Position numbers and translations under genes: made by a program. Below the pieces are notes generated by a model. The model worked only from the letters and a program-made list of their open reading frames with translations, ran no database searches and was not told the origin of the DNA. This document shows, in pieces, positions 50,011-58,096 of a stretch of DNA of 64,000 nucleotides. Position 1 is the stretch's first letter. Every line of letters starts with the position of its first letter. Source of the stretch: Limnohabitans sp. 63ED37-2 (GTDB lineage: Bacteria > Pseudomonadota > Gammaproteobacteria > Burkholderiales > Burkholderiaceae_C); assembly GCF_001412535.1 (NCBI RefSeq), contig NZ_CP011774.1, positions 1,111,501-1,175,500 of the forward strand, in the 5' to 3' direction.

Positions 50011-50904
50011 ATGTCCTCTGTTTTGCGTTTTGGCGCGGTGAGCGTGCATTTGGGTGAAAAGTCGGGCAAGTACCCCGACGGCAACCAGCTCATCGTGCAG
50101 GGGGCGGACACGCGGGTGGCCTTTGACACGCCCGAGGTGGCCAATCGCATCGGCCCCGAGCTGGAGACGGTGGACTTGGTCATCTTGGGCCATGTGCACG
50201 AAGACCACATGGCCGGGCTGCACCGCCTGATGCACGCCCCGGTGCAGGTGCACGAGGCGGACTTGGCCGCTGCCCAGTCGTGGGACGGCATGTGCCAGCA
50301 CTATGGCTATCCGCAAGACGTGCTGGACGCGATGCTGGCCATTGTGCAAAAAGATTTTCATTACCAGCCCCGACCCGACGCCACCGGCTACAGCGACGGC
50401 GCGGTGTGGGACTTGGGCGGCGGCGTGCGCGTGCGGGCGCACCACCTGCCGGGCCACACCGCAGGCCACTGCGCCCTGGTGGTCGAGAGCGAAGGCCTGG
50501 CCTTCATTGGCGACATCGACCTGAGCGGCTTTGGCCCGTACTACGGCGACGCCACCTCCAGCCTGAGCGATTTTCGGCAAACGCTGAAGACAGTGGCCGA
50601 GCTGGACGCCCGCATCTGGGCCACTTCCCACCATAAGGCGGTCATCACCGACCGGGCGCAGTTTGTGGCCGACCTGGCCCGCTTTGCCAGCAAGATTGAC
50701 GAGCGCAGCGCACAGCTGCTGGGTTATTTGCAAAGCCCTCACAACTTGGACGAGCTGGTGGACCGACGTCTGCTGTACCCGCAAGGCTACGACGTGCCCT
50801 TTGTGCCTTGCGCCGAGCGCAACACCATCGCCATGCACCTCGATGAACTGCTGGCGCGGGGACAAATCCAGACCTTGGAAGACGGCCGCTTTGTGGTGGT
50901 CTGA
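50011..50904 (+). CDS. MBL-fold metallo-hydrolase
   Basis: A 297-aa metallo-beta-lactamase-fold hydrolase. The metal-binding motif is GHVHEDHMAG (HxHxDH, residues ~60-69), with further ligands in PGHTAGHC and GDIDLSG and a late SHHKAV. The start at 50011 (MSSVLRFGAV) is preceded by a GGAAAGG sequence. The substrate is unknown; thioesters or nucleotides are possible. Confidence 0.82.
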   Translation: MSSVLRFGAVSVHLGEKSGKYPDGNQLIVQGADTRVAFDTPEVANRIGPELETVDLVILGHVHEDHMAGLHRLMHAPVQVHEADLAAAQSWDGMCQHYGYPQDVLDAMLAIVQKDFHYQPRPDATGYSDGAVWDLGGGVRVRAHHLPGHTAGHCALVVESEGLAFIGDIDLSGFGPYYGDATSSLSDFRQTLKTVAELDARIWATSHHKAVITDRAQFVADLARFASKIDERSAQLLGYLQSPHNLDELVDRRLLYPQGYDVPFVPCAERNTIAMHLDELLARGQIQTLEDGRFVVV

Positions 50905-51010
50905 TTTGGCGCTGGGGGATGACCCCGAAAAAAACGTCCCGAGCTGCAAAGCCCGGGGCGTAAATCAACAAAAATGTCAGGCAACTGCAGGAAGCATGAC
51001 GAGGTCAGTA

Positions 51011-51030
51011 TACTGTAAATATAAACAGTA
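51011..51030 (+). promoter_or_regulatory. LexA (SOS) box upstream of umuD-cho
   Basis: The 20-mer has the form TACTGT-N8-ACAGTA, with CTGT and ACAG in the consensus spacing. It ends 43 bases before the umuD ATG and overlaps a likely promoter. It predicts DNA-damage induction of umuD and the cho gene behind it. Confidence 0.92.
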
Positions 51031-51073
51031 TTTTGATCTGTCCATTGCCACTCCTGCAGCCACCGCTTTACTC

Positions 51074-51505
51074 ATGCACGCCCCCGACTCCCCCCAAGCC
51101 CTGCCACCCGGAAACTGGTGGCTGCAGGCCTTGCCCGCCAGCATTGCGGCGGGTTTCCCGTCGCCCGCTGAGGACCACCAGGTCGAGCGCATCGACCTCA
51201 TGCAGCAGCTGGTCAAACACCCTCAGGCCACGTTTTACATCCGCGTGCGGGGGGAGAGCATGCGCGATGCGGGCATACTGGACGGCTCGGTGGTGCTGGT
51301 GGACCGCGCCATCACCCCGGCCGACGGGCAAATTGTGTTGGCCGTGATCGACGGCGACTTCACCTGCAAAACCCTGCGCCTGGGCGGTGAGGGCTTGCGC
51401 CTGCAAGCGGCCCACCCCGACTACCCGGACATCGTGCCCAAGGACGGTCAAAGCGTGGACATCTGGGGCGTGGTGGTCGCTACCATCCACCAACACGCCA
51501 CTTGA
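51074..51505 (+). CDS. umuD: DNA polymerase V subunit UmuD
   Basis: Self-cleaving LexA-type protein that, once cut by contact with RecA filaments, activates UmuC for lesion bypass. The 143-aa protein has the cleavage site Ala26-Gly27 (SIAAGFPSP), catalytic Ser62 in RGESMRDAGI and Lys99 in DFTCKTLR. No DNA-binding domain is present, which separates it from LexA. The start at 51074 fits UmuD length; the open frame continues upstream across the LexA box. The partner umuC is 7.8 kb away rather than directly downstream; cho follows after 16 bp. Confidence 0.93.
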   Translation: MHAPDSPQALPPGNWWLQALPASIAAGFPSPAEDHQVERIDLMQQLVKHPQATFYIRVRGESMRDAGILDGSVVLVDRAITPADGQIVLAVIDGDFTCKTLRLGGEGLRLQAAHPDYPDIVPKDGQSVDIWGVVVATIHQHAT

Positions 51506-51521
51506 TCTGAGCGAATCTGAC

Positions 51522-52397
51522 ATGGCCAGCATTTCCCCTCGCCGCCGCCGCGACGACTTTGAAGAAAGCCGGGTCTACGAATACCCGCAGCACCTGCGGG
51601 ACGCCATTGAAGACGCCCCCACCGGGGCTGGCGTCTACATTTTTCATGGCCAGGAAGGCGACTTGCCGCTGTACATCGGCAAAAGCATCAACATCCGGGC
51701 GCGACTGCTGTCGCACCTGCGCACGCCCGACGAAGCCCGCATGCTGCGCCAGACCCAGCGCATCAGCCACATCCGCACGGCGGGCGAGATCGGGGCGCTG
51801 TTGCTGGAGGCGCAAATGATCAAGGCCCAGCACCCCCTGTTCAACCAGAAACTGCGCCGCAACCAACAGCTGTGCAGCCTGCAACTGACGGGCGAGGTGC
51901 CGCAAGTGGTCTATGCCCGCGACATCGACTTTGCCAAGCAGCCCGAGCTGTATGGCCTGTACGCCAGCCGCCACGCTGCGCTGGCGGCGCTGCGTGCGGT
52001 GGCCGACCAACACAAACTTTGCTACGGCCCGTTGGGTCTGGAAAAACTGCCGCCCGGCAAAGCCTGCTTCAGGGCTGCGATCCGCCAATGTGCGGGCGTG
52101 TGCCGGGGCGACGAAAGCGCCGAGGCGCACCGCGAGCGCTTGTTCAGCAGCCTGCTGGCGCTGCGCGTGGAATGCTGGCCTTACCCAGGCGCGGTGGGTT
52201 TGGTCGAGCGCGATGGCGACTTCACCCAAATCCATGTGGTCAAGCACTGGTGCTATTTGGGCAGCGCCCCCAGCGCCGAAGCCGCCCACCAACTGAGCCA
52301 AACCGCCAGCCAAGTGGCCGCCCATTTTGATGCCGATGGCTACAAAATTTTGTGCCGCCCGGTGCTCACGGGGAGTGTGGAGATTTTGGTTTTGTAG
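51522..52397 (+). CDS. cho: Excinuclease Cho (UvrC homologue)
   Basis: SOS-induced endonuclease related to the N-terminal half of UvrC, which makes the 3' incision at bulky lesions. The 291-aa protein has a GIY-YIG domain (GAGVYIFHG, LPLYIGKSINIRARLLSHL, residues ~35-70) and the later cysteine-containing QCAGVCRG. It lacks the RNase H-like and HhH domains of UvrC. It lies 16 bp after umuD and shares its LexA box. A full-length uvrC is also in the window. Confidence 0.9.
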   Translation: MASISPRRRRDDFEESRVYEYPQHLRDAIEDAPTGAGVYIFHGQEGDLPLYIGKSINIRARLLSHLRTPDEARMLRQTQRISHIRTAGEIGALLLEAQMIKAQHPLFNQKLRRNQQLCSLQLTGEVPQVVYARDIDFAKQPELYGLYASRHAALAALRAVADQHKLCYGPLGLEKLPPGKACFRAAIRQCAGVCRGDESAEAHRERLFSSLLALRVECWPYPGAVGLVERDGDFTQIHVVKHWCYLGSAPSAEAAHQLSQTASQVAAHFDADGYKILCRPVLTGSVEILVL

Positions 52398-52456
52398 GCG
52401 GCTGGGCCCTCGAAGAACCATTGGACGAGATCGGTGGTTTTGCTGAAAATATAAAA

Positions 52457-53935
52457 ATGATGACAAAAAGCAAACGGACCGGGCCGGTGAAACCCATGTT
52501 GCGAGGGGCCTTGCACCCCTTCATGAAACCCGTTGCCCGCTTGGCCAGCCTGTGCTTGTTGGCGCTGCCCGTCTGGGCTGTGGGGGCGTCCTTGGCCAAC
52601 AGCGATGCGCAGGACGATGATTTGGCTGCGCTGCACGAGCAGCGGACGCAGGAGGTGCTGCGCGACATGGCGGCTTCCGGGTCAGCGGCGACAGCCGCAC
52701 CACCCAGGCCCCTGACGCCCACGAGCACCGAGCCCGCGCGTCCCGGGGCCGGGCTGGATCACCGGAGCTTTCGCATTCGCGAGGTGACGCCCAGCACCAA
52801 GCCGCTGACGTTCAAAGAAACGCAGGCCGGGCCGGGCGGTTTGCCGCTGGGCAAGTCGGGGGCCATCTATTTGCCGGAAGACTGGCTGGTGGGGGACGGG
52901 CAGCCCTGGCACTACCGCTCGGCACCTCGCGCAGGAGTGGCCCCGGTGGCGGTGCGCTCGCCCCGTGTGGAGGAGGCCAAAGTCATCGAGCAGGCACAAG
53001 CCTTGATGGGTCGCGTGGAGTCCCGGGCCATGGTGCTGATTGCAGACGGTGCCATTGTGGAGGCCATCAGCACCGGGGGCATTCAATTCAACACCCGGCT
53101 GTTGAGCGCCAGCATGGGCAAAACTGTGGCGGCTCTGGCTGCTGGCAAAGCGGTGTGTGCCGGGCACTTGAAAATGGACCAGCGTGTGGACAGTTTGCTG
53201 CCGGGCCTGGTGGGCAAGGACTTGGGGGCTGCCACGCTCCGGGATGTCTTGATGATGGCCTCGGGCACCACAGAGCCGTCTCAGGGTGACTACGTTGGCA
53301 CCTTGCCACAAGAGGTTCGCCATTATCTGGAAGGCCCCGGCAACCTAGAGCAGTTGCTCGAAACCCCGCGCCAATCCACGGCGCAGCGCGGTGTGTTCAG
53401 CAAGCTCAAGCCGGGTGAGCGTTTCAGCTACAAGTCGCGTGATCCGCATGTGGTGGCCATGATGATCGAGCGTGCCGTGGGCATGCCCGCAACGCGGTGG
53501 GTGGATGAGCAACTTTTGCGAGCCTTTAATGCCGAGCATCCCGTGATTTTGGGCACCGACCGCAGCGGCTATTTCCATGGTGCCGCAGGCGTGGTGCGCA
53601 TGACCCTGATCGACTGGATTCGGTTTGCGATCTATGTCGACCAACAACGCCGGGGTGACACTTGCTTTGGCCGCTTCATTCGGGACATGGGCACCACGCA
53701 GATTCGTGCGCCAGGCTTGATGAACAGCATCGGTGGCTATGGTTACTTGACCTGGACCGACAACACCTTGGCGCCCAACAGCTTCTGGGCCGCTGGTTAT
53801 GGGGGGCAACGCATCGCCTGGAGCACCGACCCGAACAACCAGCGGGTGTTTGTGCTCTTCAGCAATTCGGCCGACAGGCATGTGGACCAGATCTACCCCG
53901 TTGCCAGAGCGTGGCTGGCGCTGGGCGGCAAATAG
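52457..53935 (+). CDS. Secreted serine hydrolase of the beta-lactamase/penicillin-binding fold, copy 1
   Basis: The 492-aa protein has a long N-terminal region with a hydrophobic export segment (LASLCLLALPVWA, residues ~29-41). A Pro/Thr-rich linker follows, then a class C-like serine hydrolase domain. The SxxK motif is S219-M-G-K222 in SASMGKTVAALAAGK. Two cysteines (GKAVCAGH and GDTCFGRF) also occur at matching places in the next gene, suggesting a disulfide. A shorter start at about 52523 (MKPVARL) is possible. Related proteins hydrolyse esters, peptides or beta-lactams; the activity here is unknown. Confidence 0.8.
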   Translation: MMTKSKRTGPVKPMLRGALHPFMKPVARLASLCLLALPVWAVGASLANSDAQDDDLAALHEQRTQEVLRDMAASGSAATAAPPRPLTPTSTEPARPGAGLDHRSFRIREVTPSTKPLTFKETQAGPGGLPLGKSGAIYLPEDWLVGDGQPWHYRSAPRAGVAPVAVRSPRVEEAKVIEQAQALMGRVESRAMVLIADGAIVEAISTGGIQFNTRLLSASMGKTVAALAAGKAVCAGHLKMDQRVDSLLPGLVGKDLGAATLRDVLMMASGTTEPSQGDYVGTLPQEVRHYLEGPGNLEQLLETPRQSTAQRGVFSKLKPGERFSYKSRDPHVVAMMIERAVGMPATRWVDEQLLRAFNAEHPVILGTDRSGYFHGAAGVVRMTLIDWIRFAIYVDQQRRGDTCFGRFIRDMGTTQIRAPGLMNSIGGYGYLTWTDNTLAPNSFWAAGYGGQRIAWSTDPNNQRVFVLFSNSADRHVDQIYPVARAWLALGGK

Positions 53936-53954
53936 TTTGTGATGGGTGTTTGAA

Positions 53955-55124
53955 ATGGAACGATCAATGAACCTGCGGACAAAAAATTTACTCGTTTTGG
54001 GTTTGACATCCCTCGCCATTTTTTATGGTGGGGCGGCGCTTGCACAAAACAACAAGGGCCAAATTGAAAGCGATCAATTTTGGGCTGATTTTTCCAAAGG
54101 TTTGGAATGGCTGCCCACGTCCAAGTCCATTTCTGCGGCGCCCACACCTTCCACTCTTGAGGTGGCGCCAGACAGTTTGAATTCCAGCTTGACCCCTGTG
54201 GTCGATCAGGCCTTTGATCCCGATGTTCACCGCATCGTCATCTTGTCGCACAAACGCAGCATCATCCACCGCAAATACAACGAAAAATGGGTCAACGACA
54301 AGTCTCGCCCCTCCAGCGCATCAATGGCCAAAAGCTTGACGGCGTTGGCGGTTGGGAAAGCCATTTGCAGTGGCGCCATCGGCCATGTGGACGAGAACGC
54401 CTCGGTGTACGCCAGCAGGCTGCGGGGCACCTCTTGGGGGAACGCCAGGATCCGCCATTTGTTGGCCATGAGCAGCGGCTCGAACAAACCCGTTTTTTCG
54501 CCCACGGGTTCGCCCACACCTCAGGTTCAAGCCGAGACACTGGCCAAGTCGTACCAAGGCAAGATGACGCACGACTTCATCAGCCTCATGACGAAGGCCG
54601 ATGAAAAGTACTCTGCCTCGGGGCAACAGGGCTTGTACAACAACCTTGACACACAGGCCTTGGCCATCTTGGTGGAAGACGCCACCCGTCAAAAATTCAT
54701 TGAATTCTTTGAACGTGAAATTTGGCACGCCATAGGTGCCAGCCAAGGCGGTTCTTGGTCACACAACAGTTTGGGTCAAGTGGCGGCATTTTCGGGTTTT
54801 ACGGCCCATCCTTATGACTGGATCCGCTTGGGCCACTACGTTTTGGAAGAACGCGCCAAAGACACCTGTTTTGGCAAATTTCTGAAAGAAGCCACGATAC
54901 GGCAAAGTCAGGTGCTTTTACCCAATGGCTCTGCCGCGTATGGTTTTCAAACATGGCTGGGCTGCGGCGGCGTCGATACCTTTTGCTTTCTGGGCCACGG
55001 CGGGCAGCGCTTGCAAATGAGCCCCTCCACAGGTCTGGTGATGTACGTGCATGCCACCAGTTTGTCGGCGAGCCAACCTCTTGTGGCCATGTACCGGAAT
55101 GTGGCCAGTCGCTATCCGAAGTGA
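53955..55124 (+). CDS. Secreted serine hydrolase of the beta-lactamase fold, copy 2
   Basis: A 389-aa paralogue of the preceding gene, 19 bp downstream. It has a signal segment ending AALA (~residue 30), the SxxK motif S123-M-A-K126 in SASMAKSLTALAVGK, and the same cysteine contexts (GKAICSGA, KDTCFGKF). It lacks the long Pro-rich linker. GC content is visibly lower than in copy 1, so the two may have separate histories or strong divergence. Starts at 53955 (MERSMNL) or 53967 are both possible. Function unknown. Confidence 0.8.
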   Translation: MERSMNLRTKNLLVLGLTSLAIFYGGAALAQNNKGQIESDQFWADFSKGLEWLPTSKSISAAPTPSTLEVAPDSLNSSLTPVVDQAFDPDVHRIVILSHKRSIIHRKYNEKWVNDKSRPSSASMAKSLTALAVGKAICSGAIGHVDENASVYASRLRGTSWGNARIRHLLAMSSGSNKPVFSPTGSPTPQVQAETLAKSYQGKMTHDFISLMTKADEKYSASGQQGLYNNLDTQALAILVEDATRQKFIEFFEREIWHAIGASQGGSWSHNSLGQVAAFSGFTAHPYDWIRLGHYVLEERAKDTCFGKFLKEATIRQSQVLLPNGSAAYGFQTWLGCGGVDTFCFLGHGGQRLQMSPSTGLVMYVHATSLSASQPLVAMYRNVASRYPK

Positions 55125-55267
55125 ATTCAAAGCATCGCAAGGTGATGGATGGCTTGGGGGGAGTTGTTGCGAATCAGGGTCAAAAAGGGGGGATGGGGCC
55201 GATGCCATGAGCAAGGGGATTGACTTTTCTTATCCTCGTTCATCTTGGCTCCCGTACCATTTCACCC

Positions 55268-55843
55268 ATGAAAATCCACTTGCAAACGCCTCAGGAAATA
55301 CGCCTGAAAATCTGGAAGGAGCTGAGCCGGGCCAGCTTGGACCGGCACCACGATTGGCGCACGCCTGTGCTTGCCTCTGTCGATGCAGACGGCTTGCCTG
55401 ACGCACGCACCGTGGTGCTGCGGCAGGCGGATGCGCTGGCCGGACAGTTGACTTTTTACACCGACAGCCGCAGCCCCAAAGTGGCTCAATTGCAGACGCA
55501 AGCTTCAGCGATGTTGGTGTTTTGGAGTGCACGTTTGAGTTGGCAATTGCGGGTGCGGGTGGTCTGCACGGTCATCACCGCAGGCCCGGAGGTTGAGGCG
55601 CTTTGGCAAGGGGTCAAGCAGTCGGCGGCTGCGGGCGACTATTTGTCGCCCTTGGCGCCTGGCGCTGTGTTGCCACCAGACCGTGGCACGGCAGATGCAG
55701 CCGATGCCAGCGTCCCCGCGCCAACACACAGTTTTGCCGTGCTGCATGCGCAGGTGCTGCAGATGGACTGGCTCGAGTTGTCGCGCGAAGGGCACCGCCG
55801 GGCGCAGCTGGACGCCACCACTTGGGCGTGGCTCACGCCCTGA
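55268..55843 (+). CDS. Pyridoxamine 5'-phosphate oxidase-like flavin-binding protein
   Basis: A 191-aa split-barrel protein of the PNPOx-like FMN-binding group (LASVDADGLPDARTVVLR; LTFYTDSRSPKVAQL; FWSARLSWQLRVRV). It matches the Alr4036-type family more than PdxH itself. The start at 55268 (MKIHLQTPQE) fits. It is convergent with folB, with 6 bp between stops. The cofactor is probably FMN; the substrate is not known. Confidence 0.78.
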   Translation: MKIHLQTPQEIRLKIWKELSRASLDRHHDWRTPVLASVDADGLPDARTVVLRQADALAGQLTFYTDSRSPKVAQLQTQASAMLVFWSARLSWQLRVRVVCTVITAGPEVEALWQGVKQSAAAGDYLSPLAPGAVLPPDRGTADAADASVPAPTHSFAVLHAQVLQMDWLELSREGHRRAQLDATTWAWLTP

Positions 55844-55849
55844 ACGCCT

Positions 55850-56257
55850 TCAGCCCTCGTTGCCCCGCATGCGCTGCAGTTGTGCGCGGTCGACCAACAA
55901 ACGCACGCCCAAAGAGCCGCTGCCCGCACGCACCGGAAATTTGCGCAGACCGATCTCGAGCGCCTCAATGACCGGGTAAGCCGCGCAGGCCTGCACGATG
56001 CGCGTCATCAGCCGCTCTTGGGTGGCGTACAGCCCGTCGGCCGCGAGTCGTTCGATCTCGACCACCAAAGGGTCGTAATCGAACACATGCGCCATGCCGT
56101 CTTGGGCGATCAGCACCAGATCGGGGTCGATCCACAGCGTCAAATCCAGCGCGTGGTAATCGGGCACGGTGTCGCCGGGGGCGTAGGTGCCGATGCGGGT
56201 GGCCAGGTGAAAGTCTTTCAGCTCAATGCGGCTGGCGGTCGAGGTGGGCAGTGTCAT
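55850..56257 (-). CDS. folB: Dihydroneopterin aldolase (FolB-like)
   Basis: A 135-aa protein of the T-fold type that converts dihydroneopterin to hydroxymethyl-dihydropterin in folate synthesis. It has RIELKDFHLATRIG at the start, DYDPLVVEIERLA and ERLMTRIVQA, the pattern of FolB. The usual Lys near the C-terminus is in GLRKFPV. The family also includes dihydroneopterin triphosphate epimerase, so folate assignment is likely rather than certain. Confidence 0.75.
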   Translation of the reverse strand: MTLPTSTASRIELKDFHLATRIGTYAPGDTVPDYHALDLTLWIDPDLVLIAQDGMAHVFDYDPLVVEIERLAADGLYATQERLMTRIVQACAAYPVIEALEIGLRKFPVRAGSGSLGVRLLVDRAQLQRMRGNEG

Positions 56258-56298
56258 GGATTTGGGATGGCAAGTTTTGAGGGATGTGGTTCTGGGGC

Positions 56299-56685
56299 TC
56301 AGCGCCTGCTTTTGAGCCGTTGGCTTTTGCGGCTTTTTTCAAAAAACGCGTCGGGTTTGGTTTGCACCCAGCGAATGAAGCGGGCCATCTCTTCGGGCTG
56401 CTTCAAGGCCTCGACCGTGGCGTAGGTGCGGGCCAATTCGGTTTCGGTGAACAGCGCATGGATTTGGCGATGGCAAATGCGGTGCAGCACCACCGTCTGC
56501 ACGCCGCCGTGGGACTTGGGCACCAAATGGTGCGCATCTTGTTGGCTGGGCGGAATGGGGCGCTCGCACAGCGGGCAAATCACCGCATCGGTGCGCGGTG
56601 CAGGCAAGGCTTCAAGCTGGGCTTGAATGAGTTTTTTGCGAATGCGCCCTGTCACGGCTGAAAGACTGTTTGGACCATTGCCCAA
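56299..56685 (-). CDS. HNH endonuclease-type protein
   Basis: A 128-aa protein with a CPLCERPIP zinc pair, then AHHLVPKSHGG and LHRICHRQIHALF. Together these form an HNH nuclease motif with a structural zinc site. Such small HNH proteins are widespread in Burkholderiales and their role is unknown. It lies between folB and the SOUL gene on the same strand. Confidence 0.78.
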   Translation of the reverse strand: MGNGPNSLSAVTGRIRKKLIQAQLEALPAPRTDAVICPLCERPIPPSQQDAHHLVPKSHGGVQTVVLHRICHRQIHALFTETELARTYATVEALKQPEEMARFIRWVQTKPDAFFEKSRKSQRLKSRR

Positions 56686-56742
56686 GGCTACAACAGGTGG
56701 CCCGTGCCGCAGGGCGCACCGGGCGATTGATCCCGCCCGCTT

Positions 56743-57315
56743 TCAGGGCATCAGGTCGATCAGGATCTCATTGCGCCGGTTCCACGGCAGGGTGAACGGG
56801 TCGTCGTAGCGAGCGATTTGCGCTGTGGGGCTGAGCTTGAGTTGGCGAGCCTGCGCCCAAGCCCGCAGGCGCTCGGTCTGCTCTTGGATGCTCGCTTGTG
56901 TGGTGAAGCCGCTGAAACGTACGGCCACCGTCTCGTGTTCGGGCACGGGGCGCAGTTGGATTTGGGGGTTGAGCGGCTGGGGCAGGGTCTGCACGCTTTC
57001 GGCCGACGGCATCACAAAATGCACGCGCCAGCCTTGGTCTTCGGGCACCACGGTGACAGGCGCGGTCATGGAAATTTTGCGCTGCGCACCCAGATCGGCT
57101 TGCAGGTTGTCGCCAAAGATGTACGACGCAATGCGCCGAAAGCCGCTGCGGCTGGCGGCATCGAAGTCCCCCTGGATCTGCGTTTGGGCCACGGTGAAGG
57201 CGGCGTAGCGCCGCACCTCAAACGGCGGGTCTGAAACGAGCACGGTGTAACGCGGTTCTTCAACAGCCATGGCGGCTCCACAAAAAAGGAACAAGACTGT
57301 AAAAAACCAACGCAT
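56743..57315 (-). CDS. SOUL-family heme-binding protein, exported
   Basis: A 190-aa protein with a signal peptide ending AAMA (~residue 17). A SOUL domain follows: YTVLVSDPPFEVRRYAAF, GFRRIASYIFGDN, KISMTAPV and VHFVMPS. SOUL proteins bind heme or other tetrapyrroles. The start at 57315 (MRWFFTV) places the signal correctly; 14 residues upstream are open but unlikely. It is a single gene. Confidence 0.85.
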   Translation of the reverse strand: MRWFFTVLFLFCGAAMAVEEPRYTVLVSDPPFEVRRYAAFTVAQTQIQGDFDAASRSGFRRIASYIFGDNLQADLGAQRKISMTAPVTVVPEDQGWRVHFVMPSAESVQTLPQPLNPQIQLRPVPEHETVAVRFSGFTTQASIQEQTERLRAWAQARQLKLSPTAQIARYDDPFTLPWNRRNEILIDLMP

Positions 57316-57401
57316 AGACGCTTGTTTGAAAAGGGTGTGAAGAACCATTAAAGCCAATAGGGATCAGGCCTTAAGTTCGCTGGCGCACGCCTGATGTCGA
57401 T

Positions 57402-57683
57402 CTATCGCTGATTGACCAAATGACCACTTACATATTTGTGCAGCAGGCTCGCTGCCAATGTTTGGTAGGGAACACCTTCTTCTAAAGCACGCGCCTGCAG
57501 GTTTTTCAGGTCTTTGCTTGAGATGCGAATGTTCAGACGTTGGTCTTTTTTAAGCGTAGCTTCTGCCACCGATTGATGTGCTTTGAGTCGAGCAGGGGCA
57601 TCTTTGACTGATTGGAGGTTTCCCGAGGTCAGAGCTTGCAAGATACCCATTTCTTCTTCATCGTGAGTTGCTTTTTTTGTCAT
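57402..57683 (-). CDS. Antitoxin of a BrnT-type module
   Basis: A 93-aa protein with a ribbon-helix-helix-type C-terminus (KDQRLNIRISSKDLKNLQARALEEG, then PYQTLAASLLHKYV). It is encoded directly after the BrnT-like toxin and overlaps it by ATGA, the usual order for brnT-brnA. It should neutralise the toxin and, with it, repress the operon through the palindrome at 57965. Base composition is lower in GC than in the flanks, suggesting transfer. Confidence 0.82.
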   Translation of the reverse strand: MTKKATHDEEEMGILQALTSGNLQSVKDAPARLKAHQSVAEATLKKDQRLNIRISSKDLKNLQARALEEGVPYQTLAASLLHKYVSGHLVNQR

Positions 57684-57964
57684 GACTTACTCCTGTAGGT
57701 CTTGGTCGCTTTACGGCTTGGAATGATGGTTTTCAGAAAAATTTCAGAATCGGTTTCAACGAAGGGGACCGCACAGATATAGCCATCGACTTCCACCATC
57801 GAAATCATTTGTCCTGGGTACTTCTCCTGATTGGGATGCAGAACAACATCCAGTTCGTTCCCCAAGCTGATTTCAAAGACGATGCGCTCGAAGGAAATAC
57901 CGCGCTCTTTCAATAACAACTGGTTTTTGTCGGCATTCCAGTTGTAGATTTTGGGGGGTGGCAT
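57680..57964 (-). CDS. brnT: BrnT-family toxin (RelE-like RNase fold)
   Basis: The 94-aa protein matches BrnT. It has YNWNADKNQLLLKERGISFE near the N-terminus, HPNQEKYPG in the middle and IIPSRKATKTYR at the C-terminus, with the basic and Thr/Tyr residues typical of the family. BrnT cleaves RNA and halts growth until bound by BrnA. It is the first gene of a two-gene minus-strand operon and starts right at the operator palindrome. Confidence 0.85.
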   Translation of the reverse strand: MPPPKIYNWNADKNQLLLKERGISFERIVFEISLGNELDVVLHPNQEKYPGQMISMVEVDGYICAVPFVETDSEIFLKTIIPSRKATKTYRSKS

Positions 57965-57983
57965 GTGTGCATTTTATGCACAC
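57965..57983. promoter_or_regulatory. Palindromic operator of the BrnT/antitoxin operon
   Basis: GTGTGCAT-TTT-ATGCACAC is a perfect 8-bp inverted repeat directly next to the brnT start codon. Its position fits autoregulation by the antitoxin-toxin complex. The remaining gap to 58096 shows no gene. Confidence 0.7.
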
Positions 57984-58096
57984 GGACAGAGCCTGTCAAA
58001 GTCATATTGTCATGGCGCTACCAACGCTAATTTCAACGGTTTGAACTCCACACACTCAGCCCTGCAAACACAAGCGCCCCCAATCTGCGCCGCCAC

